The notes: generated by a model from the sequence alone, not told the origin. Numbered from the stretch's first letter, positions 1 through 7,080 are shown. The stretch is 7,516 nt of DNA from Thermoflexibacter sp. (GCA_025455345.1 JALOMS010000215.1:1-7516); one strand, 5' to 3'. Numbers and translations: made by a program.

Positions 1-552
1 TCCCATTTTAACACCAAAACCTTCTGACTTTTGTGTTTCTAAGTGAACCTTGAATAAGCCCTTGCCTTTGGGCTGTATAAATGCGGCTCTGGGCGGGTCG
101 TCATTTTTATAAAGGTATTCGCCTGTAGGTGTACCTTTGAGTGGTGCATTTCTTTTAAGTAGGGCTATCATCTGCTTGGCATCTAAAAAGCCATCTATTC
201 TTTCGGAAACCATGCCTTCTGGTGTAAATACGATTATCATTGGAAAAAAAGTAACACTGTATTTTTCTGCTAATTTTCTTCCTTCGGTGATAGTAGCTTC
301 TGCATCAGCCAAATAGCCATAGTAATTTTGTGTGGCATACTTAACAAATTCAGGATTAGTAAATACCGTTTCGTTCATTTTTTTACAAGGCATACACCAA
401 TTGGTATAAAAATATACAAAATAGGGTTTGTTTTCCATTTTTGCTTTTGCTTGTAAATCCACAAATTTGCCATTATAAAAGTTAAAATTTTGCCCATAAG
501 CTGTTCCTAAGTAGGCAAAGATTACAAAAACCCAAAGTATGTATTTCTTCAT
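1..552 (-). CDS. Exported thioredoxin-fold protein, C-terminus cut by window edge
   Basis: This is a partial gene: 184 codons are open from the ATG at 552 to the left edge with no stop. Residues 1-20 form a signal peptide (MKK, then a hydrophobic stretch ending TAYG before QNF), so the protein should act in the periplasm or be membrane-anchored. The thioredoxin fold follows. W52-C53-M-P-C56 is the redox-active CxxC, and P104 in TFFPM fits the conserved cis-proline. The context YTNWCMPCKKM followed by NPEFVKY resembles the thioredoxin_7 / DUF255-like group of thiol-disulfide proteins. From about residue 135 a linker rich in G, P and K leads to a segment ending GFGVKMG at the edge, which resembles the first strand of a SPOR peptidoglycan-binding domain; this last point is a weak inference. 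It lies 67 bases downstream of gpsA on the same strand. The thioredoxin assignment is firm; substrate and partner are unknown. Confidence 0.88.
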   Translation of the reverse strand, partial: MKKYILWVFVIFAYLGTAYGQNFNFYNGKFVDLQAKAKMENKPYFVYFYTNWCMPCKKMNETVFTNPEFVKYATQNYYGYLADAEATITEGRKLAEKYSVTFFPMIIVFTPEGMVSERIDGFLDAKQMIALLKRNAPLKGTPTGEYLYKNDDPPRAAFIQPKGKGLFKVHLETQKSEGFGVKMG

Positions 553-560
553 TTTGTTTT

Positions 561-565
561 CCTCT
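561..565 (-). promoter_or_regulatory. Shine-Dalgarno-like AGAGG before the thioredoxin gene
   Basis: The minus strand reads AGAGG, followed by 8 bases and then the ATG at 552. The spacing suits a ribosome binding site. It stands out because the other starts in this window have only A/T-rich leaders, as is usual in Bacteroidota, where Shine-Dalgarno pairing is weak. It could be chance in a purine-rich leader. Confidence 0.35.
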
Positions 566-619
566 TTTTAATCAAACGTTCAAAAATCATTCTAATTATA
601 CCATGAGTAGCGAAAATCC

Positions 620-1633
620 TTATTTCAAAACGTCCTTTAGTATTTGAAACTCCTCTGAAGGCAACGTTTTTTCGTAGAGAATGTGATAAACAGCCTTAGT
701 AATGGGCATATTCACTTTGTATTTTTTATTGATTTCATAGATGATTTTGACAGCATAATAGCCCTCTGCTATCATTTTCATTTCTAATTGGGCTGATTTG
801 ACCGAGTAGCCTCTGCCTATCATACTCCCAAAAGTGCGATTGCGACTGAACTGTGAGTAGGTAGTTACTAATAAATCTCCTAAATAGGCAGACCCATTCA
901 AATCTCTGAGGTGTGGCTCTACAACATCTAAAAATCGCTTAATTTCTTGCATAGAGTTTGACACTAAAACTGCATGAAAATTATCCCCATAACCTAAACC
1001 ATGAGCAATGCCACATGCCAAAGCAATAATATTTTTCATCACTGCACAATACTCTACCCCATCTATATCTGCGACCACACTGGCTTTGATAAATCGGCAT
1101 TTGAGCAGATTGGCAAATAGTTGTGCTTTTTCTATGTCTTGTCCACCTATGGTTAAGTAAGACTGTTTTTCCAAAGCTACTTCTTCGGCATGACAGGGAC
1201 CTGCAATCACTAAAAGTTGGTGAGGGCTTATGTCAAACTTTTTTACTATATAATTGGTAATAAGCGCATTATCTATTGGAATCATGCCTTTAATTGCTGA
1301 AACTATTATTTTATTTTTGAGGTCATCAATAGAGAGCTTCTTGAGGACATCAGCAATAAAAGCCGCAGGTACAGCCAAAATAATGATTGTGGCATTTCTG
1401 ATACTTTTTTTCAAGTCATGGTTGGGACTTACTTTTTCTAAGTTAATTTCCACACCACTCAAATAGCTTGGATTATGCTTGTAATGGATAATATGCTCAA
1501 TATCAGTTTGCGAACGCATCCACCAATGTATATGCACATTGTTCTCACATAACATTTTTACAATAGCAGTTGCCCAACTACCTCCGCCAATCATGGCAAT
1601 TTGTGTAGGATTATTTTGATAAGCTGTAGTCAA
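620..1633 (-). CDS. gpsA: NAD(P)-dependent glycerol-3-phosphate dehydrogenase
   Basis: This cytoplasmic enzyme reduces dihydroxyacetone phosphate to sn-glycerol-3-phosphate, the backbone precursor of phospholipids. The N-terminal Rossmann domain has the dinucleotide loop GGGSWATA at residues 16-23. SAIKG at 112-116 and GPCHAEEVA at 145-153 are family motifs. K200 in MKNIIALACG matches the catalytic lysine, D253 lies in GDLLVT, and SRNRTFG at 263-269 is the substrate-binding signature. At 337 residues the length is normal and the gene is intact. The start is TTG: an in-frame TAA lies only four codons upstream with no ATG between, and the first internal ATG (residue 14) would remove the first Rossmann strand. 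The thioredoxin gene follows after 67 bases, possibly in the same transcript. The 297-base gap upstream suggests its own promoter. Function is confident; the start is slightly less so. Confidence 0.96.
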   Translation of the reverse strand: MTTAYQNNPTQIAMIGGGSWATAIVKMLCENNVHIHWWMRSQTDIEHIIHYKHNPSYLSGVEINLEKVSPNHDLKKSIRNATIIILAVPAAFIADVLKKLSIDDLKNKIIVSAIKGMIPIDNALITNYIVKKFDISPHQLLVIAGPCHAEEVALEKQSYLTIGGQDIEKAQLFANLLKCRFIKASVVADIDGVEYCAVMKNIIALACGIAHGLGYGDNFHAVLVSNSMQEIKRFLDVVEPHLRDLNGSAYLGDLLVTTYSQFSRNRTFGSMIGRGYSVKSAQLEMKMIAEGYYAVKIIYEINKKYKVNMPITKAVYHILYEKTLPSEEFQILKDVLK

Positions 1634-1930
1634 TGATAGTTTAAGTTATTGTAAATAAATAGTTTAATGAAAATATAAAATAATAATTCTTTTACAATCC
1701 TTAAAAATAGGAGAAATTTTTGACTTCTTTATATACTATTCATAAGTTTGACAAAGCATGAATATTTAAAATATTTTGAGGGTGATTTCTTCTTCTGATT
1801 TGACTCTTTTGAGGATTTGTGGAAAGATTATTAGAGAAGCATTTTACATGGTTACATGAAATATGCTTATAAATTCCATTTCTCCAAGAAATGGAATTTA
1901 TAATATAGCTTTTAGGTAATCTACGGTTGT
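1634..1930. other. Intergenic region between the fatty-acid hydroxylase and gpsA
   Basis: No credible gene lies here. The only open frame of note (minus strand, 1970-1740) runs out of the hydroxylase 3' end in another frame and has low-complexity, unprotein-like composition. The region holds the 17-bp hairpin at 1867-1903, a 15-base A/T palindrome at 1761-1775, and a repeated TTACATG at 1844-1850 and 1852-1858. It also holds TTTGACAAAG at 1747-1756, which recurs at 2663-2672. A weak candidate promoter for gpsA is TATATTTT at 1670-1677 (minus strand, one mismatch to the Bacteroidota box TAnnTTTG), with TTG 17 bases upstream at 1695-1697. The promoter reading is tentative. Confidence 0.5.
1867..1903 (-). 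terminator. Perfect 17-bp hairpin after the fatty-acid hydroxylase gene
   Basis: Bases 1867-1883 are exactly complementary to 1887-1903, with a 3-base loop (CCA on the plus strand). The hairpin begins 27 bases past the hydroxylase stop codon, where a transcription terminator or mRNA-stabilising 3' structure would sit. The stem is A/T-rich and no strong U-run follows in the minus direction, so it is not a textbook intrinsic terminator. A protein-binding site or a small transposon remnant remains possible. Confidence 0.45.
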
Positions 1931-2572
1931 TTACCCTTTTTTGGGCAAAGTGCCAAATACCCAATCCCATAAAGGAGAAGATACTCCAAAAGCAACATCA
2001 TCATCTTTGTAGTGATGAATCCCATGATTGACCCATAAGACTCTAAATATATTTTTGGGAGGAGGAAAGGCATGAACCATGTAATGTACCCCTAAGTATC
2101 CGCCATATCCGACCGCAAAACCTGCTGTAAACCCAAAGGCAGCATCACTCATTATCAAATAAAATATGCCAAAAAGTACCCAAATAATTGTTGCACTTAG
2201 AATTGGTGGCATGGCAAGTCTGTCTTTGTCTTTGGGATATTCGTGATGTACGCCATGAAACTTATATTGTATATTCTCTTTGGTTTGGGTATCTGTAATC
2301 ATGTGAAAAATATAGCGATGCACCAAATATTCCACTAAAGAAAAAGCCAATACACCTACCGAAAACAAAATTGTAATAAAAGCAAAATGAAGATGCTTGA
2401 TTGCTATTCCGTAATACATCAAACCCATCGCAAAAGCGGCAAAAATTCCAATGGGAACAGCAATATGAGTTCTTGTAAACTTCTCCAATAAAGGGTTTTG
2501 GAAAAGCTGTTTCCGTCCATTATTTTTGGGTGAAACCCTTGTGGGTTTTACATAAGAAGATGTGTGTTCCAT
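1931..2572 (-). CDS. Fatty-acid 2-hydroxylase-like membrane di-metal enzyme
   Basis: This is an integral membrane oxygenase of the fatty acid hydroxylase / sterol desaturase superfamily, 213 residues. Hydrophobic segments lie at about 37-57, 61-83, 124-142 and 144-164. The metal-binding histidine clusters are complete: HRYIFH (H85, H90), HGVHH (H106, H109, H110), HYMVH (H163, H167) and HGIHH (H183, H186, H187). HGVHHEYPKDKDRLAMPP and the ending AFGVSSPLWDWVFGT resemble the Scs7/FA2H type, which puts a hydroxyl on carbon 2 of acyl chains of sphingolipids. CrtZ carotenoid hydroxylase shares the histidine pattern but not the P-x-D-x-x-RL-x-x-PP element. By inference the substrate is an N-acyl chain of a sphingolipid or sulfonolipid, both known in Bacteroidota. 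There is no N-terminal cytochrome b5 domain, unlike yeast Scs7, so electrons must come from elsewhere. Long gaps on both sides suggest a single-gene unit. Confidence 0.85.
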   Translation of the reverse strand: MEHTSSYVKPTRVSPKNNGRKQLFQNPLLEKFTRTHIAVPIGIFAAFAMGLMYYGIAIKHLHFAFITILFSVGVLAFSLVEYLVHRYIFHMITDTQTKENIQYKFHGVHHEYPKDKDRLAMPPILSATIIWVLFGIFYLIMSDAAFGFTAGFAVGYGGYLGVHYMVHAFPPPKNIFRVLWVNHGIHHYKDDDVAFGVSSPLWDWVFGTLPKKG

Positions 2573-2853
2573 TTTTTAGAAAATGTTTTATTTTTTTGAA
2601 ATAGTCTTTATATAGTTAATTGATAATGAAACAATAAAATACCTTTTGTGTAAATATTACTTTTTGACAAAGTTTCTACCTACACTTTAAAAAGTGATAC
2701 AAATCTAAAAGACAAAATCTCATTAAAAAAGTTTCCTTTTCTAAAAAAAATACCAATTTAAAAGTCGGGGAGTGTAGTTACAATTCTTTTGGGCAGTAGC
2801 GACGAAATTTGATGGATACTACCTGAAAATGAATTGGATATGATGATTTTCTA
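2573..2853. other. Intergenic region between the T9SS cargo gene and the hydroxylase
   Basis: This 281-base, A/T-rich gap has no gene that I can support. Next to the T9SS cargo stop is an imperfect long inverted repeat at 2781-2836, built from CAATTC/GAATTG, TTTT/AAAA and GTAG/CTAC arms around a large loop; it might form a 3' structure for that gene. Nearer the hydroxylase are a candidate promoter (2700-2730), a 14-base palindrome CACTTTAAAAAGTG at 2683-2696, and TTTGACAAAG at 2663-2672. Confidence 0.5.
2700..2730 (-). promoter_or_regulatory. Candidate Bacteroidota-type promoter for the hydroxylase
   Basis: On the minus strand TAGATTTG (2707-2700) matches the Bacteroidota -7 consensus TAnnTTTG exactly. 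TTTT (2730-2727), one mismatch from the -33 element TTTG, lies 19 bases upstream. Transcription would start near 2694 and leave a leader of about 120 bases containing the CACTTTTTAAAGTG palindrome. The motif is short and the DNA is A/T-rich, so a chance match is possible. Confidence 0.3.
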
Positions 2854-4437
2854 TTACTCTAACAAGTTTAATACTTCTTGCTTTTTGCCTCTAATAGTTT
2901 TGCCATCTTCACAACCTGTATATTCGATGATTACTTGGTAGGCATCTGCCTGAGCGGGACTACCCTGGAAATACCCATTCCAGCCATCTTCGGGGTCTTC
3001 TGTTTCAAATACAAGTACTCCCCACCGATTATATATTCTCATTCTGAATTTGAGTAAGTTCTCATGCTTGACTCTGAATATATTGTTAGCGGGTGTGTTA
3101 TGAGGAGTAAAGGCATTAGGCACTACTAAAATGGGAGCGCAACATTCTGTAATTGTTATTTCTCCATTGGCAGTACAGTTTAGTATTTCCTGCCTTGCCT
3201 TTACGGTATATTTGCCGCCTTCTGTGAGAGTTACTTTGGGATTTTCAGAAGAAGCAACCCTGTTTCCTCCACTATCGAACCACTCATAAAGGTCATAACC
3301 AGACTCTGCCTCTACTTCGGCTACTCCATTACATATCACAGGTTTTCCTATAATATTAATGGTTTTTTCCTCTCCTGTTTTGAATTCTCCTGTGGGGTGT
3401 AACTCTGCTAATTTGCCTTCTGTAACAGCATAAACACGATAGGTGTAAGATGTACCTGTACTAATGTTTTTGTCTATGAAGGTGTTAGTTCCTTTGGGAG
3501 TTTGAGTAAGAAAGCTAAAATTAGCCCCATCAGTAGAGCGATACAATACTGACCCTACGGCATTAGTAGATGAGTTTTCCCAATCCAGTTTGATACCTCC
3601 CTCTACAAGAGCGCAAACAGAGGTCAAATTGGTTGCTTGTCGGTCTGGATAAGGCGACTCAAATGAAAAAATCCTTCTATTTCCATCAGTACTGCCATCT
3701 AATACTCCAATTACACCATTAGGAATTCGATTCTCTATACCCGAAGTAGTAATACTTGCGGTTGGCGGTTCAGCAGACAAATCTACGCCTTTTGCTTGAT
3801 TATTGCCTGTTCCTATGCCAAAACCTATTCGTAAACTACTGGTTTCTACTGTAGTTCTGATATTTGCATAACGAAACTCTATTCGACCTCCACGATTACT
3901 TGCATTGGGCAAAGGGGCTGTTTCGTATAATACAATTTGAAAAGTAGCATCATTAGTCGTACTTTGAAAATTCACATTGAGGTTTTTGCACTCTACTACC
4001 AAAGTACGATTGGGCGTACTGCCTAAGATTTGATATTGTATTACTCCTCCATTGTTAGAAACACGCCAATTCCCTAATACAATATTGGTATTAGGGTCCA
4101 CATCTCCCGATGCAAAAGCTATAATACGAGCCGCATTATTAATAGTATATGCGTTACCCCCTGATAAAATAGGCTGACTGCCCAACTGAATGGCTCCATT
4201 GGCATTGAGGGAAAATGATGTATAACGAATACCCATGAACCAAAATTCGAATCCCAAAGGAATCACTGCAGAGGCAACATTAGTCGCTCCTGCCCTAATG
4301 ACAGGAATGGGATTAGGAAGAGTGATTAATGAAGATGTCTTGTTGGTAGTATAAGCATAGTCATCTGCTTCTTGAGCAAACGAAAAATGAATAATTAATA
4401 GATTAATAAAAAATAAAACCTTTAAATATTTTTCCAT
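2854..4437 (-). CDS. Secreted multidomain protein with T9SS type B (CHU_C) sorting domain
   Basis: This 527-residue protein is predicted to be exported by Sec and then moved across the outer membrane by the type IX secretion system. Residues 1-21 are a signal peptide (MEKYLK, hydrophobic core, ending SFA). Residues 25-260 form a beta-rich region with no catalytic motif I recognise. Residues 265-355 look like a fibronectin type III domain (KLDWENSS, VLYRSTDG, YTYRVYAV). Residues 360-431 look like a PKD/Ig-like domain (YDLYEWFDSGG, GKYTVKA). Residues 433-527 are the gliding-motility-associated C-terminal domain, with VPNAFTP at 439-445, MRIYNRWGVLVFET at 466-479 and DGWNGYFQG at 484-492. The usual NGDGxND after NAFTP is replaced by HNTPANN, which is atypical. 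An adhesin or surface structural role is plausible from the architecture but unproven. The ATG at 4437 directly precedes the signal peptide and fixes the start. Confidence 0.88.
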   Translation of the reverse strand: MEKYLKVLFFINLLIIHFSFAQEADDYAYTTNKTSSLITLPNPIPVIRAGATNVASAVIPLGFEFWFMGIRYTSFSLNANGAIQLGSQPILSGGNAYTINNAARIIAFASGDVDPNTNIVLGNWRVSNNGGVIQYQILGSTPNRTLVVECKNLNVNFQSTTNDATFQIVLYETAPLPNASNRGGRIEFRYANIRTTVETSSLRIGFGIGTGNNQAKGVDLSAEPPTASITTSGIENRIPNGVIGVLDGSTDGNRRIFSFESPYPDRQATNLTSVCALVEGGIKLDWENSSTNAVGSVLYRSTDGANFSFLTQTPKGTNTFIDKNISTGTSYTYRVYAVTEGKLAELHPTGEFKTGEEKTINIIGKPVICNGVAEVEAESGYDLYEWFDSGGNRVASSENPKVTLTEGGKYTVKARQEILNCTANGEITITECCAPILVVPNAFTPHNTPANNIFRVKHENLLKFRMRIYNRWGVLVFETEDPEDGWNGYFQGSPAQADAYQVIIEYTGCEDGKTIRGKKQEVLNLLE

Positions 4438-4490
4438 TTCTAATAATTAGATTAATAGCAATAACATGATAACTGATATATTGTGTTGGC

Positions 4491-4506
4491 TTTCTATCAT
4501 TAGAAA
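4491..4506. repeat. Short inverted repeat upstream of the T9SS cargo gene
   Basis: TTTCTA (4491-4496) and TAGAAA (4501-4506) are perfect inverted arms around TCAT, in the 109-base gap between the reductase stop and the cargo start. It could be a regulator half-site pair or a weak hairpin. No U-run follows in the minus direction. The same gap holds a 15-base odd palindrome at 4530-4544, just past the reductase stop, and a smaller one at 4440-4450. Confidence 0.3.
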
Positions 4507-4546
4507 ACAATGGGCAAATATTTTTCCAAAATGAATTATTCATTGA

Positions 4547-5518
4547 TTATTGAGACCATTCTGTTGGTGTTCTATCCCAACGATGATTTTTAAGAGCTTG
4601 ATGCAATGCTTTTTCTAACTTTTTCCCATCGCTGGTAGCTATATTAGCCTCAACATTTCGCACTCTACGCATACCCGGAATAATGGTATGTACATCATCA
4701 TTACATAAAATGAAACGCAAAGCCATTTCTGCCATAGTCATGCCTTGGGGGATTAATGGTCTAAGTGCTTCGGCGTGTTCTACACTTGGAATAAGATTTT
4801 CAGGGACAAAATAGGTAGAACGCCAATCATCAGCAGGGAAAACAGTATCTTTGGTAAGCATTCCTGTCAAAGTACCCTCATCAAAAGGCACACGAGCTAT
4901 GATACCAATGTCTAACTGCCGACAGAGAGGGAAAAGATGGTCTTCTGGGTTCTGGTCAAAAATATTATAAATTACTTGTACAGTATCTATTAAACCTGTT
5001 TTGAGGGTTTCTAAAACATTATTCGGCTCCCAGCGATTGACGCTAATACCAAAGTGCTTGACTTTTCCTTCTTTTTTTAGTTTTTCTACGGCAGATTTCC
5101 ACTCATCTTTATTTGCCCATGCGTCCTCCCACACGTGGAATTGTTGTAAATCAATACAATCTACTTGTAGGTTTTTTAAGCTTTTTTCTGTATATTCTAT
5201 GATATGAGTCGCTGGAAAGCAATCTTTTAATTGGAACGATGATTTGGAAGGCCATTTGAAGTTCTTTGGGGGGATTTTGGTCGCATGATAAAGATTTTTA
5301 CTTGCATGGTGTTTCATCAGCTTGCCTAAAATCTGTTCACTTGTACCCGCGCCATATCCCCATGCAGTATCGAAAAAGTTACAGCCAAGCTCTACTGAGC
5401 GTTCTAAGGATTGTGCTACTTCAGTATGGTCAGAACCCGTCCAACCAGCCAACCCCCACATTCCATAACCTATTTCGCTTACTTGCCAATTAGTCCTTCC
5501 AAATCTTCTATTTAACAT
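4547..5518 (-). CDS. Aldo/keto reductase
   Basis: This is a 323-residue cytoplasmic NAD(P)H-dependent oxidoreductase of the aldo/keto reductase (TIM-barrel) superfamily. The N-terminus LNRRFGRTNWQVSEIGYGMW is typical of the bacterial, potassium-channel-beta-like branch. The catalytic tetrad is visible: D50 and Y55 in FFDTAWGYG, K81 in HATKIPP and H128 in LQQFHVWED. GISVNRWEP at 157-165 and the late segment IIPGMRRVRNVEAN (279-292) match the usual barrel and cofactor-binding positions. Length is normal and no residue is missing. The physiological substrate cannot be read from sequence. It starts 66 bases after the pyk stop with no convincing terminator between, so co-transcription with pyruvate kinase is possible. 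The neighbourhood gives no other hint to its job. Confidence 0.93.
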   Translation of the reverse strand: MLNRRFGRTNWQVSEIGYGMWGLAGWTGSDHTEVAQSLERSVELGCNFFDTAWGYGAGTSEQILGKLMKHHASKNLYHATKIPPKNFKWPSKSSFQLKDCFPATHIIEYTEKSLKNLQVDCIDLQQFHVWEDAWANKDEWKSAVEKLKKEGKVKHFGISVNRWEPNNVLETLKTGLIDTVQVIYNIFDQNPEDHLFPLCRQLDIGIIARVPFDEGTLTGMLTKDTVFPADDWRSTYFVPENLIPSVEHAEALRPLIPQGMTMAEMALRFILCNDDVHTIIPGMRRVRNVEANIATSDGKKLEKALHQALKNHRWDRTPTEWSQ

Positions 5519-5584
5519 ACTAATTTTGTGTTTATTTGCTTTACTATGTTGTTTGGTGAATGAATACGATTGGTATAGGTATAT

Positions 5585-7012
5585 TTATTCTACCCAGCTT
5601 AATTTAATCATATTAGTCTTTTTCTTGTCTTTCATAGGAATACTTGCCATATTGATATAAACATCACCTTTTTGCAAATAACCCGAATTGACTAAAATTT
5701 TTTCTACGTCCTCGAAAGTTTGGGTAGTAGAAACAAAATTGTCATAAAAGAAACATTTGACCCCCCACAACAAGTTCAAAGTAGTTACTAAGGAGCGATT
5801 ATTAGTAAATATTAATGTCTGTGATTCAGAGCGATAGCTCGATAATCGGAAAGCACTTGACCCAGATTGAGTAATCCCAACGATGGCTTTTGCTCCTACT
5901 TCTTTTGCCAGCTTACATGCGTGGCTTACCAAGCTTTGTGCGTGGAAATTAGGAGAGTGCTTATCTAAGTGATAATGACGGTTATAAATATCAGGGTGTT
6001 TTTCTGCGGAGTGAACGATGCGAACCATATTTTGGATAGTTTCTATGGGATAATGCCCACTTGCTGTTTCCGCACTAAGCATGACAGCGTCTGCGCCGTC
6101 TATGACTGCATTAGCCACATCTCCAGCTTCTGCGCGTGTAGGGCGAGGGTTATTAATCATACTTTCCATCATTTGTGTAGCTACAATGACAGGTTTCGCC
6201 GCAATGTTACAACGTCTTACCCACCTTTTCTGTTCTATGGGTACATGCTCTAAAGGAATCTCTACACCCAAATCTCCTCTTGCTACCATGATACCGTCTG
6301 CGGAATCTATAATAGCATCTATGTGTTTTAAAGCAGAAGGTGTTTCTATTTTTGCTATTACTTTACAGCTTTTCCCTTGTTCTTTGATGATTTGTTTTAA
6401 TTCCATAACATCAGTAGCCTGTCTGACAAAGGAAAGAGCTATCCAATCGACCTCATGTTCTAAGCCAAAAGCTAAGTCTTCTTTATCTTTTTTAGTCAAA
6501 GAAGGCTCTGACACTATGGTATTGGGTAAGTTAATCCCTTTTTTAGGCTTAATCACACCCCCATAAATGACTTTGGCTACTACTTTATGTCCCTCGATAG
6601 CTACTGCTCTTAGTTCGATATTCCCATCATCTATCAATATAGATTCTCCGGGCTTTACGTCTTGCGCCAAATCATACGTAGAGGTAAGTTTTTCCCTTGT
6701 TCCTACTTCCTTTTCATAAGCGATAACCACAGTTTCATCTTTTTTGACAGTAATAGAACCGCCTTCTATCTCTCTAAGGCGAATCTTAGGACCTTGCAAA
6801 TCTTGTAATATCGCTACATTCCCACCAAATTTGGCATTGAGTTCTCTAATATGATGAATTACATGGAGGTGTTCCTCATGAGTGCCGTGAGAGAAATTTA
6901 ATCTAAATACATCAACTCCTGCAATCATCAATTCCAATATTTTTTCCTTAGTATGGGATGCAGGTCCTATTGTGGCAACAATTTTGGTTTTATTAGCTAA
7001 TTTGTTTAACAT
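5585..7012 (-). CDS. pyk: Pyruvate kinase
   Basis: It catalyses phosphoenolpyruvate + ADP to pyruvate + ATP, the last step of glycolysis, in the cytoplasm. TKIVATIGPAS at 9-19 opens the barrel and R37 in VFRLNFSHG binds phosphate. K221 and E223 in IAKIETPSA, D247 in VARGDLGVEIP and T279 in VATQMMESM are the catalytic and Mg2+ residues. The B domain lies at about 80-165 and the C-terminal regulatory domain at about 350-475. At 475 residues it has the usual bacterial length and no extra PEP-utiliser domain. The segment D71-L-Q-G-P-K76-I-R-L79 carries the Lys117 signature (rabbit muscle numbering) with Leu113, Gln114 and Leu120, which in this family marks K+-independent enzymes. It is divergent from the GGGP synthase gene, and the aldo/keto reductase follows after 66 bases. 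Confidence 0.98.
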   Translation of the reverse strand: MLNKLANKTKIVATIGPASHTKEKILELMIAGVDVFRLNFSHGTHEEHLHVIHHIRELNAKFGGNVAILQDLQGPKIRLREIEGGSITVKKDETVVIAYEKEVGTREKLTSTYDLAQDVKPGESILIDDGNIELRAVAIEGHKVVAKVIYGGVIKPKKGINLPNTIVSEPSLTKKDKEDLAFGLEHEVDWIALSFVRQATDVMELKQIIKEQGKSCKVIAKIETPSALKHIDAIIDSADGIMVARGDLGVEIPLEHVPIEQKRWVRRCNIAAKPVIVATQMMESMINNPRPTRAEAGDVANAVIDGADAVMLSAETASGHYPIETIQNMVRIVHSAEKHPDIYNRHYHLDKHSPNFHAQSLVSHACKLAKEVGAKAIVGITQSGSSAFRLSSYRSESQTLIFTNNRSLVTTLNLLWGVKCFFYDNFVSTTQTFEDVEKILVNSGYLQKGDVYINMASIPMKDKKKTNMIKLSWVE

Positions 7013-7080
7013 ATTTTATTTCTTATTTTGAGTTAATTCGTTGGTATTTAGTTGATTTACATTTTTTTAATCATTGACAT

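Noticed and set aside
1254..1466. Plus-strand hydrophobic open frame inside gpsA
   Set aside because: The hydrophobic look comes from the antisense of gpsA codons; the region is conserved GpsA sequence on the other strand.
1740..1970. Minus-strand open frame of 76 codons overlapping the hydroxylase 3' end
   Set aside because: It overlaps the hydroxylase in another frame, crosses the hairpin at 1867-1903, and has low-complexity composition with no recognisable motif.
1931..2572. Reading the hydroxylase as CrtZ beta-carotene hydroxylase
   Set aside because: The histidine spacing is shared, but the P-x-D-x-x-RL-x-x-PP element, the GVSSPLWD ending and the longer length fit the fatty-acid 2-hydroxylase type, and no carotenoid genes are nearby.
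5001..5493. Two plus-strand open frames antisense to the aldo/keto reductase
   Set aside because: They lie wholly within a clearly coding minus-strand gene and show no family motifs or supporting start signals.
6081..6566. Plus-strand open frame of 161 codons inside pyk
   Set aside because: It is the antisense of a strongly conserved part of pyruvate kinase (metal and substrate site); the plus-strand translation resembles no known protein.
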